From: Akebia trifoliata
Lineage: Eukaryota; Streptophyta; Magnoliopsida; Ranunculales; Lardizabalaceae
Reading direction: 5' to 3'
NCBI GenBank assembly: GCA_017979445.1
Contig: CM030710.1
Location: 15,920,248 to 15,984,247, forward strand
Length of the DNA stretch: 64,000 nt
Below, one piece after another: positions 36,745-48,440 of the stretch. The translations under genes and the position numbers were made by a program. The notes beneath the pieces were generated by a model. That model saw only the letters and a program-made list of their open reading frames with translations. It did not search any database and had not been told where the DNA came from. Positions within the stretch are counted from its first letter, which is position 1. The number at the start of each line of letters is the position of its first letter.

Positions 36745-37510
36745 AATTGATGGAATGATGAAGGTTGGACAGAAATATTAAAACGTTTTTAGAGATATTC
36801 TAGTGAGAATTAAGTCTGAGAGCCTCTTAATAAAACATAGATCTCGTCGAGTAGATTAATTTAGAATCTGAGTTCACTCAATTTCGTTATCGGAAGCCTT
36901 AGATATCACCGATGCAAGTTCAATCTGTAAATCTGGAATTATTTCTGAATGAAAGTTGGGACAGCAACGTTAAAATTTTTTTACAGAATATTCTAGTGAG
37001 AATTAAGTCTGGGAACCTATTAATAAAACGTAGATCTCATCGAGTAGATTAATTTAGAACTTGAGTTCACTCAATTTCGTTATCAGAAGCCTTAGATATC
37101 ATCGATGCAAGTTCAATATGTAAATCTGGAATTATTTCTGAATGAAAGTTGGGACAGCAATGTTAAAACTTTTTTACAGAACATTCTAGTGAGAATTAAA
37201 TCTGGGAATCTCTTAATAAAACGTAAATCTCATCGAGTAGATTAATTTAGAACTTGAGTTCACTCAATTTCGTTATCGGAAGCCTTAGATATCATCGATG
37301 CAAGTTCAATCTGTAAATCTGGAATTTTTTCTGAATGAAAGTTGGGACAGCAACGTTAAAACGTTTTTACAGAACATTCTGGTGAGAACTAAGTCTGGAC
37401 ACCTATTACTAAAATGTAGATCTCATCGAGTAGATTAATTTAGAACTTGAGTTCACTCGATTTCGTTATCGAGAGCCTTAGATATCATCGATGCAAGTTC
37501 AGATTGTATT
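36745..37510 (+). repeat. 193-bp tandem repeat, four copies
   Basis: CGAGTAGATTAATTTAGAA recurs at 36848, 37041, 37234 and 37427, exactly 193 bp apart. GATGCAAGTTCA and TTCTAGTGAGAA phrases repeat in step. The array lies in the untranslated leader between primer-binding site and gag and is absent from Element 1. Confidence 0.9.
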
Positions 37511-39080
37511 TTCCTAATTCACAGAAAATCTGAATTTATCTAATGTTGGCACAATTAATGTTCTTGAGAGTGAGCTCATCTCAACCATTGTCATTCTATC
37601 ATCAATGTAACACCTATTGGAATCTCGATTTATTTTGGATCACCTAAAAGTGATCATTGATTGGACTTTAAAAATTATAAAAATTGTGCCTATGCGATGA
37701 TTAGATCTAATTAATATATAGGCCCTTATTTATTAATTGATTTGCTAATTGATGAATGCTAGAGATGTGAACGTTTAAAGCTTGAATTAAACCATATGAG
37801 TATGTTCCTGATTGATGTTTGCTTGCACTTGTATGATTTAATATCCTCTCTTGATTAGATTGATTGGACCCATGGACCCATTTGCTTGAAAAGGCCCCGG
37901 GCACACCCCACCATTGCTTTGCACACACCACATGCACGTTTACCGCTTTACTCACTTACACGTCCCATTTAGCCAACGTGGCACTAGTGCGTGGCCCGGT
38001 CTCTTCGGAGATGCGACGTCATTCATGAAACCCACAACTCCAGTCACGTACCTTAGGGTATATCGAACTGGGGCATCAATACCGTCTGATCAGGTGATTC
38101 TGAGAGACATATTGATGCACCCATGCTGGGGTGACCTGAGCCTTTGTCCTATTGTAAGCCACACAGTCACATGTCCCGATTGCCAACGTAGTACTAGTAC
38201 GTGGTCGGTCCCCTCATGGGATGCCAAACCATTTATGAAAGCTACAACTCTTGACTCGTACCCGTAGGTATAAAAGGTAATCTAAGTATATCAATTGCAC
38301 TTCTTGGTCAAAACCGGTGCCTAAGCAAGATCTTGCCCCGCTGTACCCTAATGTACGAGGGGGATAGACTACGTCTGTTCTAGACGAGAGGTATTTAAGT
38401 GGGCCCTTGCTCAGCATTGTGCGCCACCTCTCAACTGGAGATCAAACTGGCTGTTTTTGACTTCAGAGAAGTGAATTGAGGTTTTAGATTATCACCTATA
38501 CGGTATATCAAACCAAGTCACCACGTATCGAGAGGTATATAGGTGTGCTTGGGCAAGGGTGGCCAGATAAAAATGCATTGCACGTAGTAAACCTAGAGTC
38601 TAGAAGCCTTCCTATAGGTCACGACCCGAATTAACTATGGGTGTTCCTGGGTTACTTTATTCAATCCAACCAACAGGTAGGTGGGCGGACCGATCCAGAA
38701 TAATCAAACAAAACCCGCAATATCGGTCCTACCCAATCGGTGAAATGTACTGATTAATTTGAACCACTTAAATCAGTTGACCCAATGGACAAATTGATCA
38801 AACTGATCAATACCAAATCAGTTGGACTAATTGGTTTCACTTTTAAAGATCCAGACCACTTTATCTAGAAAGATTCTATCTTAAGATCTGATCAAAGGTT
38901 CAATCCCAATCAGGGGTAGACCCGCATCTAACCTTTCTCACTTTCTTGGTCACTATAGACTTATGGGCATTTGGATTCGATTTTCCGTCAGACTGGGCTA
39001 TTTTATGTCAAAACTTTAATCATGTGGTTAAGAGTCAAACCTTTAGAGTCAATGGTTAACCTTGGTTTACTTTCAATCAG
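37511..39080 (+). other. Element 2 leader after the array
   Basis: Untranslated leader. It shares ACCCGCAATATCG, AACCAGGGGTAGACC-type and GTTCAATCCCAA phrases with the Element 1 leader. The roughly 118-codon open frame at 37914-38267 is not conserved in Element 1 and is judged spurious. Confidence 0.55.
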
Positions 39081-40412
39081 GTGATAATTGGTCCTAAACG
39101 TTCTAAACCTCCATCTATACCACTTTGGGTCCGTGAAAAGAGTCGTCTTTCTAGAGTACCATTGCCAAGTAGTCAGTCTTTGCCACAAGAAGAAACGAGT
39201 ACCATGGATGAAGCTGCGCTCCGTCAGATTTTAGAATCTTTTCAAGTCCAGATTATTGCCTCTGTCCAAACACAAATCGAATCCCTGAAAATTGAAAAGG
39301 GAAAAGATAAAGCTATAGAACCTCAGGATGTGTTTGACCTCGTTGAAAATCAAGAAGATGATCAGTTACACGTTGACCCTATCCTAGCTCATCGAATAAC
39401 TCAAGTTGAAACTGCTTTGAAGAACATCAAAGACCCTGATGATCTTACTCTTGGATTAGGGTCAATGACCTTGTCTCCCACGGTCCGTCTACCAGAAAAG
39501 TTCACAATGCCAGATATGGAGAAGTTTGACGGTATTGGATGTCCTAGGACTCACTTAAAAGTATATGTCGGCATAATGCAATCTCAGGGTCTAAGTGAAG
39601 AACAGATGGCTCAACTTTTTCAAAGAACCCTGACAGGTCCTGCACTACGCTGGTTAATGTCATTGGACTCATCTCGGGTAAGAACATGGCATGAATTGAT
39701 GAAAGAGTTTATTGGTCGATATTCATTCAACACGGATATTGAACTCACAAGAAGAGATTTAGAAACTACTAAACAAAAACCTGGGGAAACTTTCACTGAG
39801 TTCATTGCTCGATGGAGAGCTAAAGCCGCTCAACTGTGGGACCGACCTCAAGAGAAGGAACAAGTTAAGATTATCCTTAGGAATCTCACTCCAAATTATG
39901 CCAAGTACTTGATGCCTCAGTACCTTCCCACTTTTCAATCCCTCCTTGAGGCTGGAAATCAAGTTGAGGATGCCTACTCTTCGGGACTTTTTGGTAACTC
40001 GTCTGAGTCAAAACCCAAACATTTCAAGCCTAATGTCAATTCCTTACAAGTGGCCAACACCTCATTCGCACTATCTCCTCAAGCTACTCAACCTTCAAAA
40101 ACTAAGCCTAGGAGACAGTTTGCCAATCTTGGAATGTCCCTTAGTGTTGCTTATCAAAAATTGATGAAAAGGGGATTGTTGACGCCTTTACAACCTAAGC
40201 ATTTGCCTAATCCTCTTCCTCCAAACATGGATAATGGGCAATTCTGTGAATTCCATCAGATGCCTGGTCATGTTCTTGACAGGTGTATTACTCTCAGACA
40301 TGCTATCCAAGACCTTATTGAGAAGGAAAAGTCACCATACCCACTCCTACTACTCCCAATGTTAAGACTAACCCTTTGCCTACTTTTCAAAATCAACCCC
40401 CTCCTACTCTGA
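39081..40412 (+). CDS. gag: Retrotransposon Gag (Tat-like), single intact frame
   Basis: Gag forms the cytoplasmic particle that packages element RNA. The 443-codon frame has an N-terminal coiled region (about residues 42-75), a Retrotrans_gag-type core (about 140-290) with MEKFDGIGCPRTHLKVY, WLMSLDSSRVRTWHELMKEF and ETFTEFIARWRAKAAQLWD, and a CX2HX4HX4C knuckle-like motif (C389, H392, H397, C402) followed by LRHAIQDLIE, the arrangement usual in Tat/Ogre Gag. The ATG at 39204 (context ACCATGG, starting MDEAALRQIL) is a better start than 39081 and gives 402 residues. Compared with Element 1, one base is missing near 40324, so the last roughly 30 residues are out of the ancestral frame, which would have continued EQGKVTIP and beyond. 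No protease or reverse transcriptase follows. Confidence 0.85.
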   Translation: MIIGPKRSKPPSIPLWVREKSRLSRVPLPSSQSLPQEETSTMDEAALRQILESFQVQIIASVQTQIESLKIEKGKDKAIEPQDVFDLVENQEDDQLHVDPILAHRITQVETALKNIKDPDDLTLGLGSMTLSPTVRLPEKFTMPDMEKFDGIGCPRTHLKVYVGIMQSQGLSEEQMAQLFQRTLTGPALRWLMSLDSSRVRTWHELMKEFIGRYSFNTDIELTRRDLETTKQKPGETFTEFIARWRAKAAQLWDRPQEKEQVKIILRNLTPNYAKYLMPQYLPTFQSLLEAGNQVEDAYSSGLFGNSSESKPKHFKPNVNSLQVANTSFALSPQATQPSKTKPRRQFANLGMSLSVAYQKLMKRGLLTPLQPKHLPNPLPPNMDNGQFCEFHQMPGHVLDRCITLRHAIQDLIEKEKSPYPLLLLPMLRLTLCLLFKINPLLL

Positions 40413-42835
40413 ACCTAATATCCATATCCAAACCCGAATCAATTGATCCAGTTTCCTTCATTCACCAATGGGTCTTAACAGTGCATTCGCTCCATGCCAG
40501 AATGAGCACAACTACCCTAAGGCAATGACAGAACTGAAGAACAAGGAAATTATTGAAGCAATGGATTGTCGCGCATATGACAGAGGCTTGAATCAAAATA
40601 TGAAGAGATAGTAAAAGCAGGCAAGTTCAAGTCATCCATCGAAGATAACCGAAGTGGCATAGACTCTAGATTTGTGTCCCTCTATTCATAATGATGTCAT
40701 CTTTTAAGTTTTCTTAGTTTTTTTTTAGCTTCAATTGCGTCAGTCTTTGAATTCAGTTAGCCATCTTTATTTTTGGGTTTTAGTAAGGTTTGTCAGTTTG
40801 TGTTCTTTTTTATTCTAATAAAGAAGCTTTTGATTATCATGTGTGCAATAATGATGTGAACATAAAATCTAACATGAGAAATGACTTAAAGCTCACTAAT
40901 CAAATTTAATAAATATTGGAATTAAAGAGTACACTCAAGAAGTGCAAATTGGTGATACATTATCCTCAAGAGAACATGAGAGCATAGTAAACTTACTTGA
41001 GAAATTCAACAATATTTCTTGCATGGTCTCATAGGATATATAGATGGATCGCAAAAAAATATAGATCAAGACATGTAGTCAAGGGTGAACTTCAAAGTCG
41101 AAGATTATTGGTCAAAAATGATATAGCTGAAGGCATCGACAAAGACACTAAGACTTACAAGTGGATCTACCAGTTTTCTCACTCAAAAGAGGAGAATTTT
41201 CATTCATAAGAGAATAAAAGAGTTTCTCGAAATTTTAGAGTTAGAAAACTCAATCATACTCGATTTCACAAAAGAAGACTGAAGAATATTCATTCTCAAA
41301 AGAAGACCTTGCTCGACAGAGCAATTCAGATATCGAATTCCTGAAACTTTGACCAAGTCAAGCAGCATTACCAAAGGAGGCCTTCTTTGGTCGAACAATC
41401 ATCCTGTCTTACCAAAAAAGAAAAAAAAAAACCTTCTTTAGCCCCTCGCAGTCTTTTAAAAGAAAAATAAAAGCAGTAGCCTCTTCTTTCTAAACCATAC
41501 CAACCAACCTTGGGAGGAATCTTAGTATGAACTACGTTTTGACCTGATCCCAAAAGGAAAAAAAGAAATATTTGGGGTACGTAGGCAACCTGAGAAGTTA
41601 CTTCAGGCCCGGTCATTAAAAGAAAAATGTATTCTCTTAAGGAAAGTGTCATCCAAAAGGAAAATCCCCTATTGAAAGGTTTAAAAGAAAAGAATGTCAA
41701 ACTAGGGGCATTAGAAAAAAGAATCAAAAGAATTGATAAAAAGAAAATAATGCCAAACTAGGGGCATTAGAAAAAAAAATCAAAATAATTGACAGAAAAA
41801 AAGAGAATATCAAACTAGGGGCATTTTGGAAAATTGAGCCTTATATCTTTTCTTTCTAAACCATATCCTAAGCCCACCTATTAAGTCCTCCTGAATGTTA
41901 ATTGACTCGGTTAAGGTGCAGGGAACTGAGAAGTTGTCGAGTTGGTTATACAAGATCATCAAGAAAAAAAAGAGAAGCCCGCTAAGTCGAAAACCTGAAA
42001 AGGCGGCTTAGGCAAAATTTAGGGCATAACCATAAAAAAGAAAGCCAGCTAGGTTGAAAACCTGAAAAGGCGACCTAGGCAAAAATCAAGGTATCATCAG
42101 AAAAAGAAGAGCAAAGCCCGCTAGATTGAAAACCTGAAGAGGCGATCTAGGCAAAAATTAGGGCATCATCAAATGGGAGGAAAGGTCCCGTCAAGAAGAA
42201 AAATTCAGAAGGAAGCTTGTGCAGAAACTGCAGAACCATTCAAGCCACGATATTTGTCTTTTAGCCAAGAGCTCACATCCGACAAAGACAATATTGAAGT
42301 CGAAAAAAATCAGAAGTCATCTTGAACATTGTAGGATCTTCAAAAGTATGTTTACTTATTCAAGTGTTCGCTAATGGAAGATGTAGAATCATCAACCACT
42401 TTGAAGAGGAAGATCTTTTATTCTAATATTTATCAAGATTTTTTAAGTCCAGCTCAAGCATTTTTCAAAAGAAATTCGAAAGGGAGTGATCAATTCTTTA
42501 TTGCACATATGATAATCTTAAGAGTCTTAAATTTAAGAGAATGTCAGTTCTTCTATCTATCATACATCAGAGTCCATATTTTTCAAGCGTAATCCATTCC
42601 ATCAGTCTCGTAGTCAAGTCCCAATTAAAGCCAACCTTGAAACTAGGGGCATTTTTGAAGGTCATTTAATTCCAAAGTTTTTGTTCTTAATCACATGATA
42701 AAAAGAAAATCATACAAAAGCTTAAAAGTCCGGTGAAACCCATGATAATTACGAATCCAGATGCATGATAAGCCAATAAAGGCCTGATCTTTCAAACTTT
42801 GAGCTCGATTTTGAATCATATAATCAATTAATAGG
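40413..42835 (+). other. Element 2 post-gag region, pol absent
   Basis: Out-of-frame gag tail sequence continues to about 40665, then non-coding sequence parallels Element 1: GAACTACGTTTTGACCTGAT (41530), several AACTAGGGGCATT copies (41699, 41756, 41812) and three GAAAACCTGAANNGGCGA repeat units (41973-42190). Small open frames (40997-41209, 41368-41727 minus, 42374-42592) have no recognisable domain and no counterpart in Element 1. Confidence 0.6.
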
Positions 42836-43700
42836 ATTGTTTAAGTTCCTATAAATCTAAGCCCGAGAAACGTGGCTTAGTAAGTTCGAGTCCGAGCGAA
42901 GAGAAACGAGACTCCAACTTTTTGAATCATAGAATGAATGGGCTTGTTGAAGTGCCTATAAACCTAAGTTCGAGTCCGAGAAACGAGACTCCAACTTGTT
43001 GAATCATAGAATGAATAGGCTTTTTGAAGTGCCTACAAACCTAAGTTCGAGTCCGAGAAACGAGACTCCCTTGTTGAATCATAGAATGAATAGGCTTTTT
43101 GAAGTGCCTACAAACCTAAGTTCGAGTCCGAAGAAACGAGACTCCAACTTTTTGAATCATAGAATGAATAGGCTTTTTGAAGTGCCTACAAACCTAAGTT
43201 CGAGTCCAAGAAACGAGACTCCAACTTTTTGAATCATAGAATGAATAGGCTTTTTGAAGTGCCTACAAACCTAAGTTCGAGTCCGAGAAACGAGACTCCA
43301 ATTTTTGAATCATAGAATGAATAGGCTTTTTGAAGTGCCTACAAACCTAAGTTCAAGTCCGAGAAACGAGACTCCAACTTTTTGAATAATATATAGGCTT
43401 TTTGAAGTGCCTATAAACCTAAGTTCGAGTCCGAGAAATGAGACTCCAACGTTTTGAATCATAGGCTTTTTGAAGTGCCTATTAACCTTAGTTCGAGTCC
43501 GAGAAACGAGACTTCAATTTTAATAGGATTGTTTAAGTTCCTGCAAACCTTAGCCAGAGTCCGAGAAACGAGACTCCAGCTTTGTTTGAAATCATATTGA
43601 ATTAATAGGATTATTTAAGTTCCTTAGTCTGAGAAGCTTGGCTACAATAGGCTCCAGTCCGATAAATGAGACTCAAACTTTTTCGAACTCTAAAAAGAAT
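42836..43700 (+). repeat. Element 2 3' tandem array (68-78 bp units)
   Basis: TGAAGTGCC recurs at 42948, 43025, 43100, 43178, 43255, 43331, 43403 and 43471. Each unit includes GAGTCCGAGAAACGAGACTC and GAATCATAGAATGAATAGGC. The shared core with the Element 1 array shows common origin, but unit length and copy structure have diverged. The open frame at 42996-43232 is a by-product. Confidence 0.9.
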
Positions 43701-44128
43701 TTCAAATAGGATTTAACGAAGTTCTTACAATGTTATAACTCCAATTACCTTTGTTAAACCTTGCTATGATTGTTTTCGTTGCATAAGTGCATCTCAATTT
43801 TGAATCATTATTGTCAGTGAGAGAAGATCTCTAGGACCTGGCACATTTTTACTTAGTTTCACACAGCATCACACCATTGCACACACGTGCACTTTTGCAT
43901 CAGTCAGGGAGAATCTTCTAAAATTCGAGGATCTGACATCGTCAGTGAGAGTTCAAGCTCGAGGACCTGACAACCTTTTAGTTCGGAAGAGTTTTACGCT
44001 CAAGGATCCGAACACCCTGACGAATTGCTAAATCAGGCTGCAAAATGAACTGTCACTAGCTTTGGCATTCAGATATCGCACTATCTACCAAAATAGATTT
44101 GCTATCTAGTTTGCTTCAACCCTCTGCC

Positions 44129-44137
44129 AAAGAGGGG
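44129..44137 (+). promoter_or_regulatory. Element 2 polypurine tract
   Basis: AAAGAGGGG, four bases before the 3' LTR, identical to Element 1. Confidence 0.75.
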
Positions 44138-44141
44138 CATC

Positions 44142-45904
44142 TGTAGACACCCCATTTTTGCATCCGCCTGATTAATCAACTCGTCAACCCGATTGCAATG
44201 ATTCCCAATGATGGATGTGTATTCCAATGCTTTATTTTATTACCAGATGTGTTTCAGAAATCCGGATGAGGTATCTCGAACTGACAAAACCTTAGAAATT
44301 ACGCTACGCTAGGAAAATACGACCCCAGAAACATAGAAATCATCATCTTGCAGACCAGAAAGAAACTTCACGATAAAAATCACTAAAAATTACCAAATTA
44401 CCAAATATCCCTAACCTCAAAACAACCCTAGAGCCTACGTTACGCTTAGGAAAACTCTCTCGAACACATAAAAATAACAAATCGGAACCAAATAAATCAT
44501 TTCACCAATTTTAACAGAATTGACAAAAAATTACGAAAATGCCCCTCGTAAAGTCCACAACCATTTCACACAAAAAAACTTCATAAATAATAAAAACTAA
44601 TATTTCCATTGAATTCCTTACGAAAAATCGATTCTAAAACATCCTGGAACATTAAAAAATCGACTTGAAACGTGAAAAGTCCTCTCCGGGGGCAAAACGG
44701 TAATTTCACAATTTTCATAATTAAAAATTTCGAAATTAATAAATAAAATTAAATAATTAAAGTGAAACATTAATGAAATTAATTTAAAATTTTGAACCTA
44801 AAAAATCGATCAATCGGGTTCTCAGGCAAAATTGTTGAGGGTTCGTGAGATATTTCTTTAAGAACCCCTCAATTGGGGGTCCAAAGAATTAAAGAAATAA
44901 TGAAAGGGGCCTTCTCCAAAAATTAAAAGTAAATCAAGCAGCAGACTAAAGTCAAGGTATTAAAGTCAATCAAGTGAGACTGAAGTCAAAATTAAAGTCA
45001 ATTAAGCAAGACTGAAGTCAAGTCAATCAATTAAGACTAAAGTCAAAACATTAAAAGTCAATCAAATAAGACCAAAAGTCATAATAGAATTCTAATTAAA
45101 TAATAACTCTACTCTAATAGAGTTCTAACTTAAAAATAATTCTACCTAAAACAATTTTAATTAAAACACATTCTACCTAAAACAATTCTAATTAAAATAC
45201 AATTCTACCTAAAACAAGTTAAATTAAAACACAACTCTAATTAAAAGATCTCTAATTAAACACTAACTCTATCCAAATCAACCCCTAAAAACATCTATAA
45301 ATAGAGGTGCTCACACCCTATTTTCGTATCAAATGATAAACCCTAAGAGAAGTAGGTCTAGAAGCTCCCCTAGCCCCCCATAAACCCTAGTTTTGGAGCC
45401 CCAACTCCTTAGCTAACATCCCTCCTTCAATTTTAGTCTAGAAAACACCCAAAAACCTTCTAAAAACACCCCCAAATCCGCAACGAAATTGAAGAGTTCA
45501 GATTCAAAAACAAGGAGATACCTTGCCTCGGAGATCCGAAGACAAATCCGGAAACAGAACGTAGCAAGGGAGAACGGTACAAGGAGCTCTTTTGTCAGAT
45601 CTGAGGGAGTAAAGTCCTTGCATCGGAAAGGTATTTATTTTTTATTTTCTATTTTTATCTAGGTTTTAGCAATGTAATTTACTTGGGAATTTAGTAGAGA
45701 CCGGCTTTGGCCGGGCGGGGTTGGTGCCTAACACCTTCCAATCCCGTAAAATGATCCCCGAACTCAGTTTTTTTATGGTAGATTAGTTCTTTTTATCCAT
45801 GTTAGAGTCAGTTTGGTTCCTAGACCACAATAACTAGGTGGCGACTCCCAAACCTCAAGGGTCAAAAGCGGATCCGCGCACCCCGCGAATAGATGGCGCT
45901 TTCA
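44142..45904 (+). repeat. Element 2 3' LTR (1,763 bp)
   Basis: Near-identical to the 5' LTR, with TATAAATA at 45296-45303 and end ATGGCGCTTTCA, followed at once by the ATATT duplicate. Confidence 0.95.
45296..45303 (+). promoter_or_regulatory. TATA box in Element 2 3' LTR
   Basis: TATAAATA, the copy of 35907-35914. From here transcription would read out into CACTA B, antisense to the captured gene fragments. Confidence 0.55.
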
Positions 45905-45978
45905 ATATTATACATTTAACCTATGTCCTCCAACCTACATACATTGAAAAACTCTAAAATAAATAATAAAAGAAATGC

Positions 45979-46060
45979 TATTGCCACACTAACTTTTACT
46001 AATCCTACACCAATTCACAAGTAAATCACCAAAGAACTACACAAAGTTGGTATGACATAA
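45979..46060. mobile_element. Short foldback element, copy 1
   Basis: Arms TATTGCCACACTAACTTTTA and, inverted, TTATGTCATACCAACTTTG enclose about 40 bp. It is related to the 110-bp element at 53481-53590 (shared ACCAATTCACAAGTAAATCACCAA-like middle). A very small MITE family is likely. Confidence 0.55.
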
Positions 46061-46180
46061 GCTTTATGTTTAGTTTTACACCGTTCATTAACTTCAGGGC
46101 TACAAGTCTTCTTCAATATTTTCACAACCAATGTTCATTACTCAATACTTATAAAAGACTAATGGAAAACAAATGCCAAT

Positions 46181-47480
46181 AGGCCGGGCTGGTCCTTCTG
46201 CATAGACTTAATTAAAGAAGATAACAAGTTAGAAAATAGGACATTTTGAACATGAAAACAAGTTTAGCATTTATCTAAACTAAACACTAAGAGTTCCTGT
46301 TAACAGAGCTGGGCAAATTCACTACAGCCAGATACTCTTCAGGCTGTTGGATTATGTTAAGATCGCGACCGCTTAAAACATACAAAGAACTTGTGATTTT
46401 TTATGATCAGTTCCATTAGAAGGTAAATTGCAAATGTCATAAAGAAAAGGCCCTACCGCACTATCTGTGCACACAACAAGTCCATCGCGCCCATCCCAAG
46501 AACTATTCTCCACCCAATTCACAACATTGAATAAAGCTGCAGTTCCCCCGTAGCATGCATTTGTTGAGTCAACTCCTTCAATGTCAGTATTACCAGATTC
46601 CTGCTTGTTTTACATTAGGGTGAGAGTAGAAGATGTCAGCAAAACATAGAATATAAAGTTAAGAACAGTAGAACAGAAATAACAAAATGTGCAAAACCAA
46701 GTTTTTAACAAAATTCAAATAAGTTTTACTGGTATCATAGTTGCATTGGGTGCAATATGTCTCAAGTTTAACTCTTCCAATTTTGGGTAATCAGTCAGTC
46801 TGCTCAATATGTGGTAGTACATATTTTTATTGTGGGGTGGAGTGCTTGGATTTATAGACTACTCATGTCATAAGGAAAAAAAAATGAAATTTGGCTCTAA
46901 TTTCAATTGAGAAAAAACATGCTCCTCCAAAGGAATTGGAATAATACCTCAAAGATTTGCATCAGGAAAGTCATTATGGACTTGCTCTTGTCTATAATGG
47001 TCTCACTGCCTACTTCAAGGCGACCAATTTGTTTAGGTCAACCCCATACTTTTCAAGAAGGGTAGTAACAGTTGTCAAACTGGATGAGAGAGAGAGAGAG
47101 AGGGAGCATTTGTCAATAAAAATTCTTCAGAACATTGTTGATGTGTAAATAAGTTTAAGATAGAGAAACAACCCCTTCAAAATTTGCATGTAGTCTCATG
47201 TCAAACTATGCATGAATTTCTTGAAAAATTAAGAGGATTCAAATGCAAAGCTAAAATTAGAAGTATGCCCTGCCTACTACAAAATTCTATGCTTCTAGAG
47301 TTATAAGAATTAACAAATGTTTATCGCAACCTTTATCCCTCAAAGAATTGCAAAGAAACTATTGGCAGTAAAAGAATGCCAGGGATCAAATAGAGAGTTC
47401 AAATCTCATTGAAATGACATCTTCCAAATTAGTATAGAATGCCATGCAGTCTTGCCCAAGACCAATAGTGTATTTTCCCT
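46181..47480 (-). pseudogene. HMG-CoA synthase gene fragment, four exons
   Basis: Plant HMG-CoA synthase joins acetyl-CoA and acetoacetyl-CoA in the mevalonate pathway. Minus-strand exons are 47480-47405 ([21 protein letters not shown]; 5' edge approximate), 47079-46948 (LEKYGVD, then [18 protein letters not shown] to LMQIFE), 46600-46457 ([19 protein letters not shown] to VVCTDSA) and the start of the next exon at 46207 (VYAEGPARP), after which identity ends at 46181. The catalytic Cys of STNACYGG is present. Damage: the donor after VISM reads AT instead of GT, one base is lost in the second exon before QIGRLEVG, and the acceptor before VYAEG reads AA. N- and C-terminal thirds are missing, so this is a captured fragment, not a gene. 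Confidence 0.9.
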
Positions 47481-47880
47481 TCCATTCGACATTATAACCA
47501 TGATTTCATGGGTTCGGTCCCAACCTATGTTACTTGATTCATGGATTTGCTTAGTTCGAATTCGGGTTCGTGGTTCGTCACTCGAGAATGAACCTGGTTC
47601 GTAGAGGTTGACGTAAAGAGTAAAGTAAAAAAAAAGAGATTGAAAATGACAGATTTTAGGTAGAATCAAGTTTATTTTATTTAATATATGAGGGTATTTA
47701 GTCATTTTTCAGCAGTCTATTAACATTGACGTCAAAGGGGCATGTTCAATTTAAAAGGGTGATATGCAAATATTGTCAACTTGTAGAGGATGATTTAGAA
47801 AATAAATAAAGTACAATACAATTCACAAAAAACTCAAAAATTGATTTTTGAAACCAATCGAAAAAGAGAGGTTTTCTTAC

Positions 47881-48042
47881 GCTACATAGAGAACAAGGGT
47901 CAGTAACCCACAACCTCAAGAAATCCTGCACCGTGTAAATTCTATTAGAAGCCAATCCGTCTATGAACGACGCCATCTTTACCAATCCTTTCCAAACACC
48001 ATACATCATCACCTAGGGATGGAGGATGGTGCTTCTTATACG
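47881..48042 (-). pseudogene. CBP60 calmodulin-binding protein exon fragment
   Basis: One 162-bp exon on the minus strand, from acceptor TTGTTCAG (before 48042) to donor GTAAGAAA (after 47881). It reads [20 protein letters not shown] and KDGVVHRR, then after a one-base shift [20 protein letters not shown]. Both halves match the conserved central domain of plant CBP60 proteins, nuclear calmodulin-binding regulators of salicylic-acid immunity. The frameshift lies near 47955. No neighbouring CBP60 exons were found. Confidence 0.8.
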
Positions 48043-48440
48043 CTGAACAAAGAAATCATATTCAATCTCAGAATACTAATGAAAATGACCATAAAACATT
48101 CATTCAATTTTAAAGGTTTTCAAAGATTGGTAAATGTTAATGTTTATGTTAAAAAAATATGACCAACAATCTCTATCTTGATTGAAGATAGAGGACCAGT
48201 TGTGATTATCTTTTTAGAATTAGCATCAAGAATAACTATTTGGATAGGTGTACTATCCATTGATTCTATTTTGCTGCCTGTGAAAAGTGTGTGGTGTAAC
48301 CTAGTCTTGAAATGTAGTTGCCAGCCTTTTGATCCAGGTGCCTCAATTTGATTGAAAGAAGGCTTGAACCAAAGTCAAGATAACACCAAAACTATATTAC
48401 AGGCAAAAGATGAGAGAATATCAAGTTTAAGTAAAGGAAT

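Larger units (their letters stand above)
34755..45904 (+). mobile_element. Element 2: young Gag-only Tat-like retrotransposon
   Basis: Complete from 5' LTR (34755-36515) to 3' LTR (44142-45904) with perfect ATATT duplications at 34750-34754 and 45905-45909. The interior holds primer-binding site, a four-copy 193-bp leader repeat, one gag open frame, a repeat-rich 3' region and the polypurine tract AAAGAGGGG. No pol domain was found. The LTRs are nearly identical (a few single-base and small indel differences), so insertion was recent compared with everything else here. The same layout as Element 1 with shorter, unrelated LTR middles points to a Gag-only lineage that relies on another element's enzymes. 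Confidence 0.92.

Noticed and set aside
42996..43232. 78-codon frame with internal repeats of MNRLFEVPTNLSSSP
   Set aside because: By-product of the 75-bp array in Element 2.
46957..47148. Plus-strand 63-codon frame
   Set aside because: It is antisense to an HMG-CoA synthase exon and runs into a GA-repeat.
46181..47480. A functional HMG-CoA synthase gene
   Set aside because: Only internal exons are present, with a frameshift and two broken splice sites.
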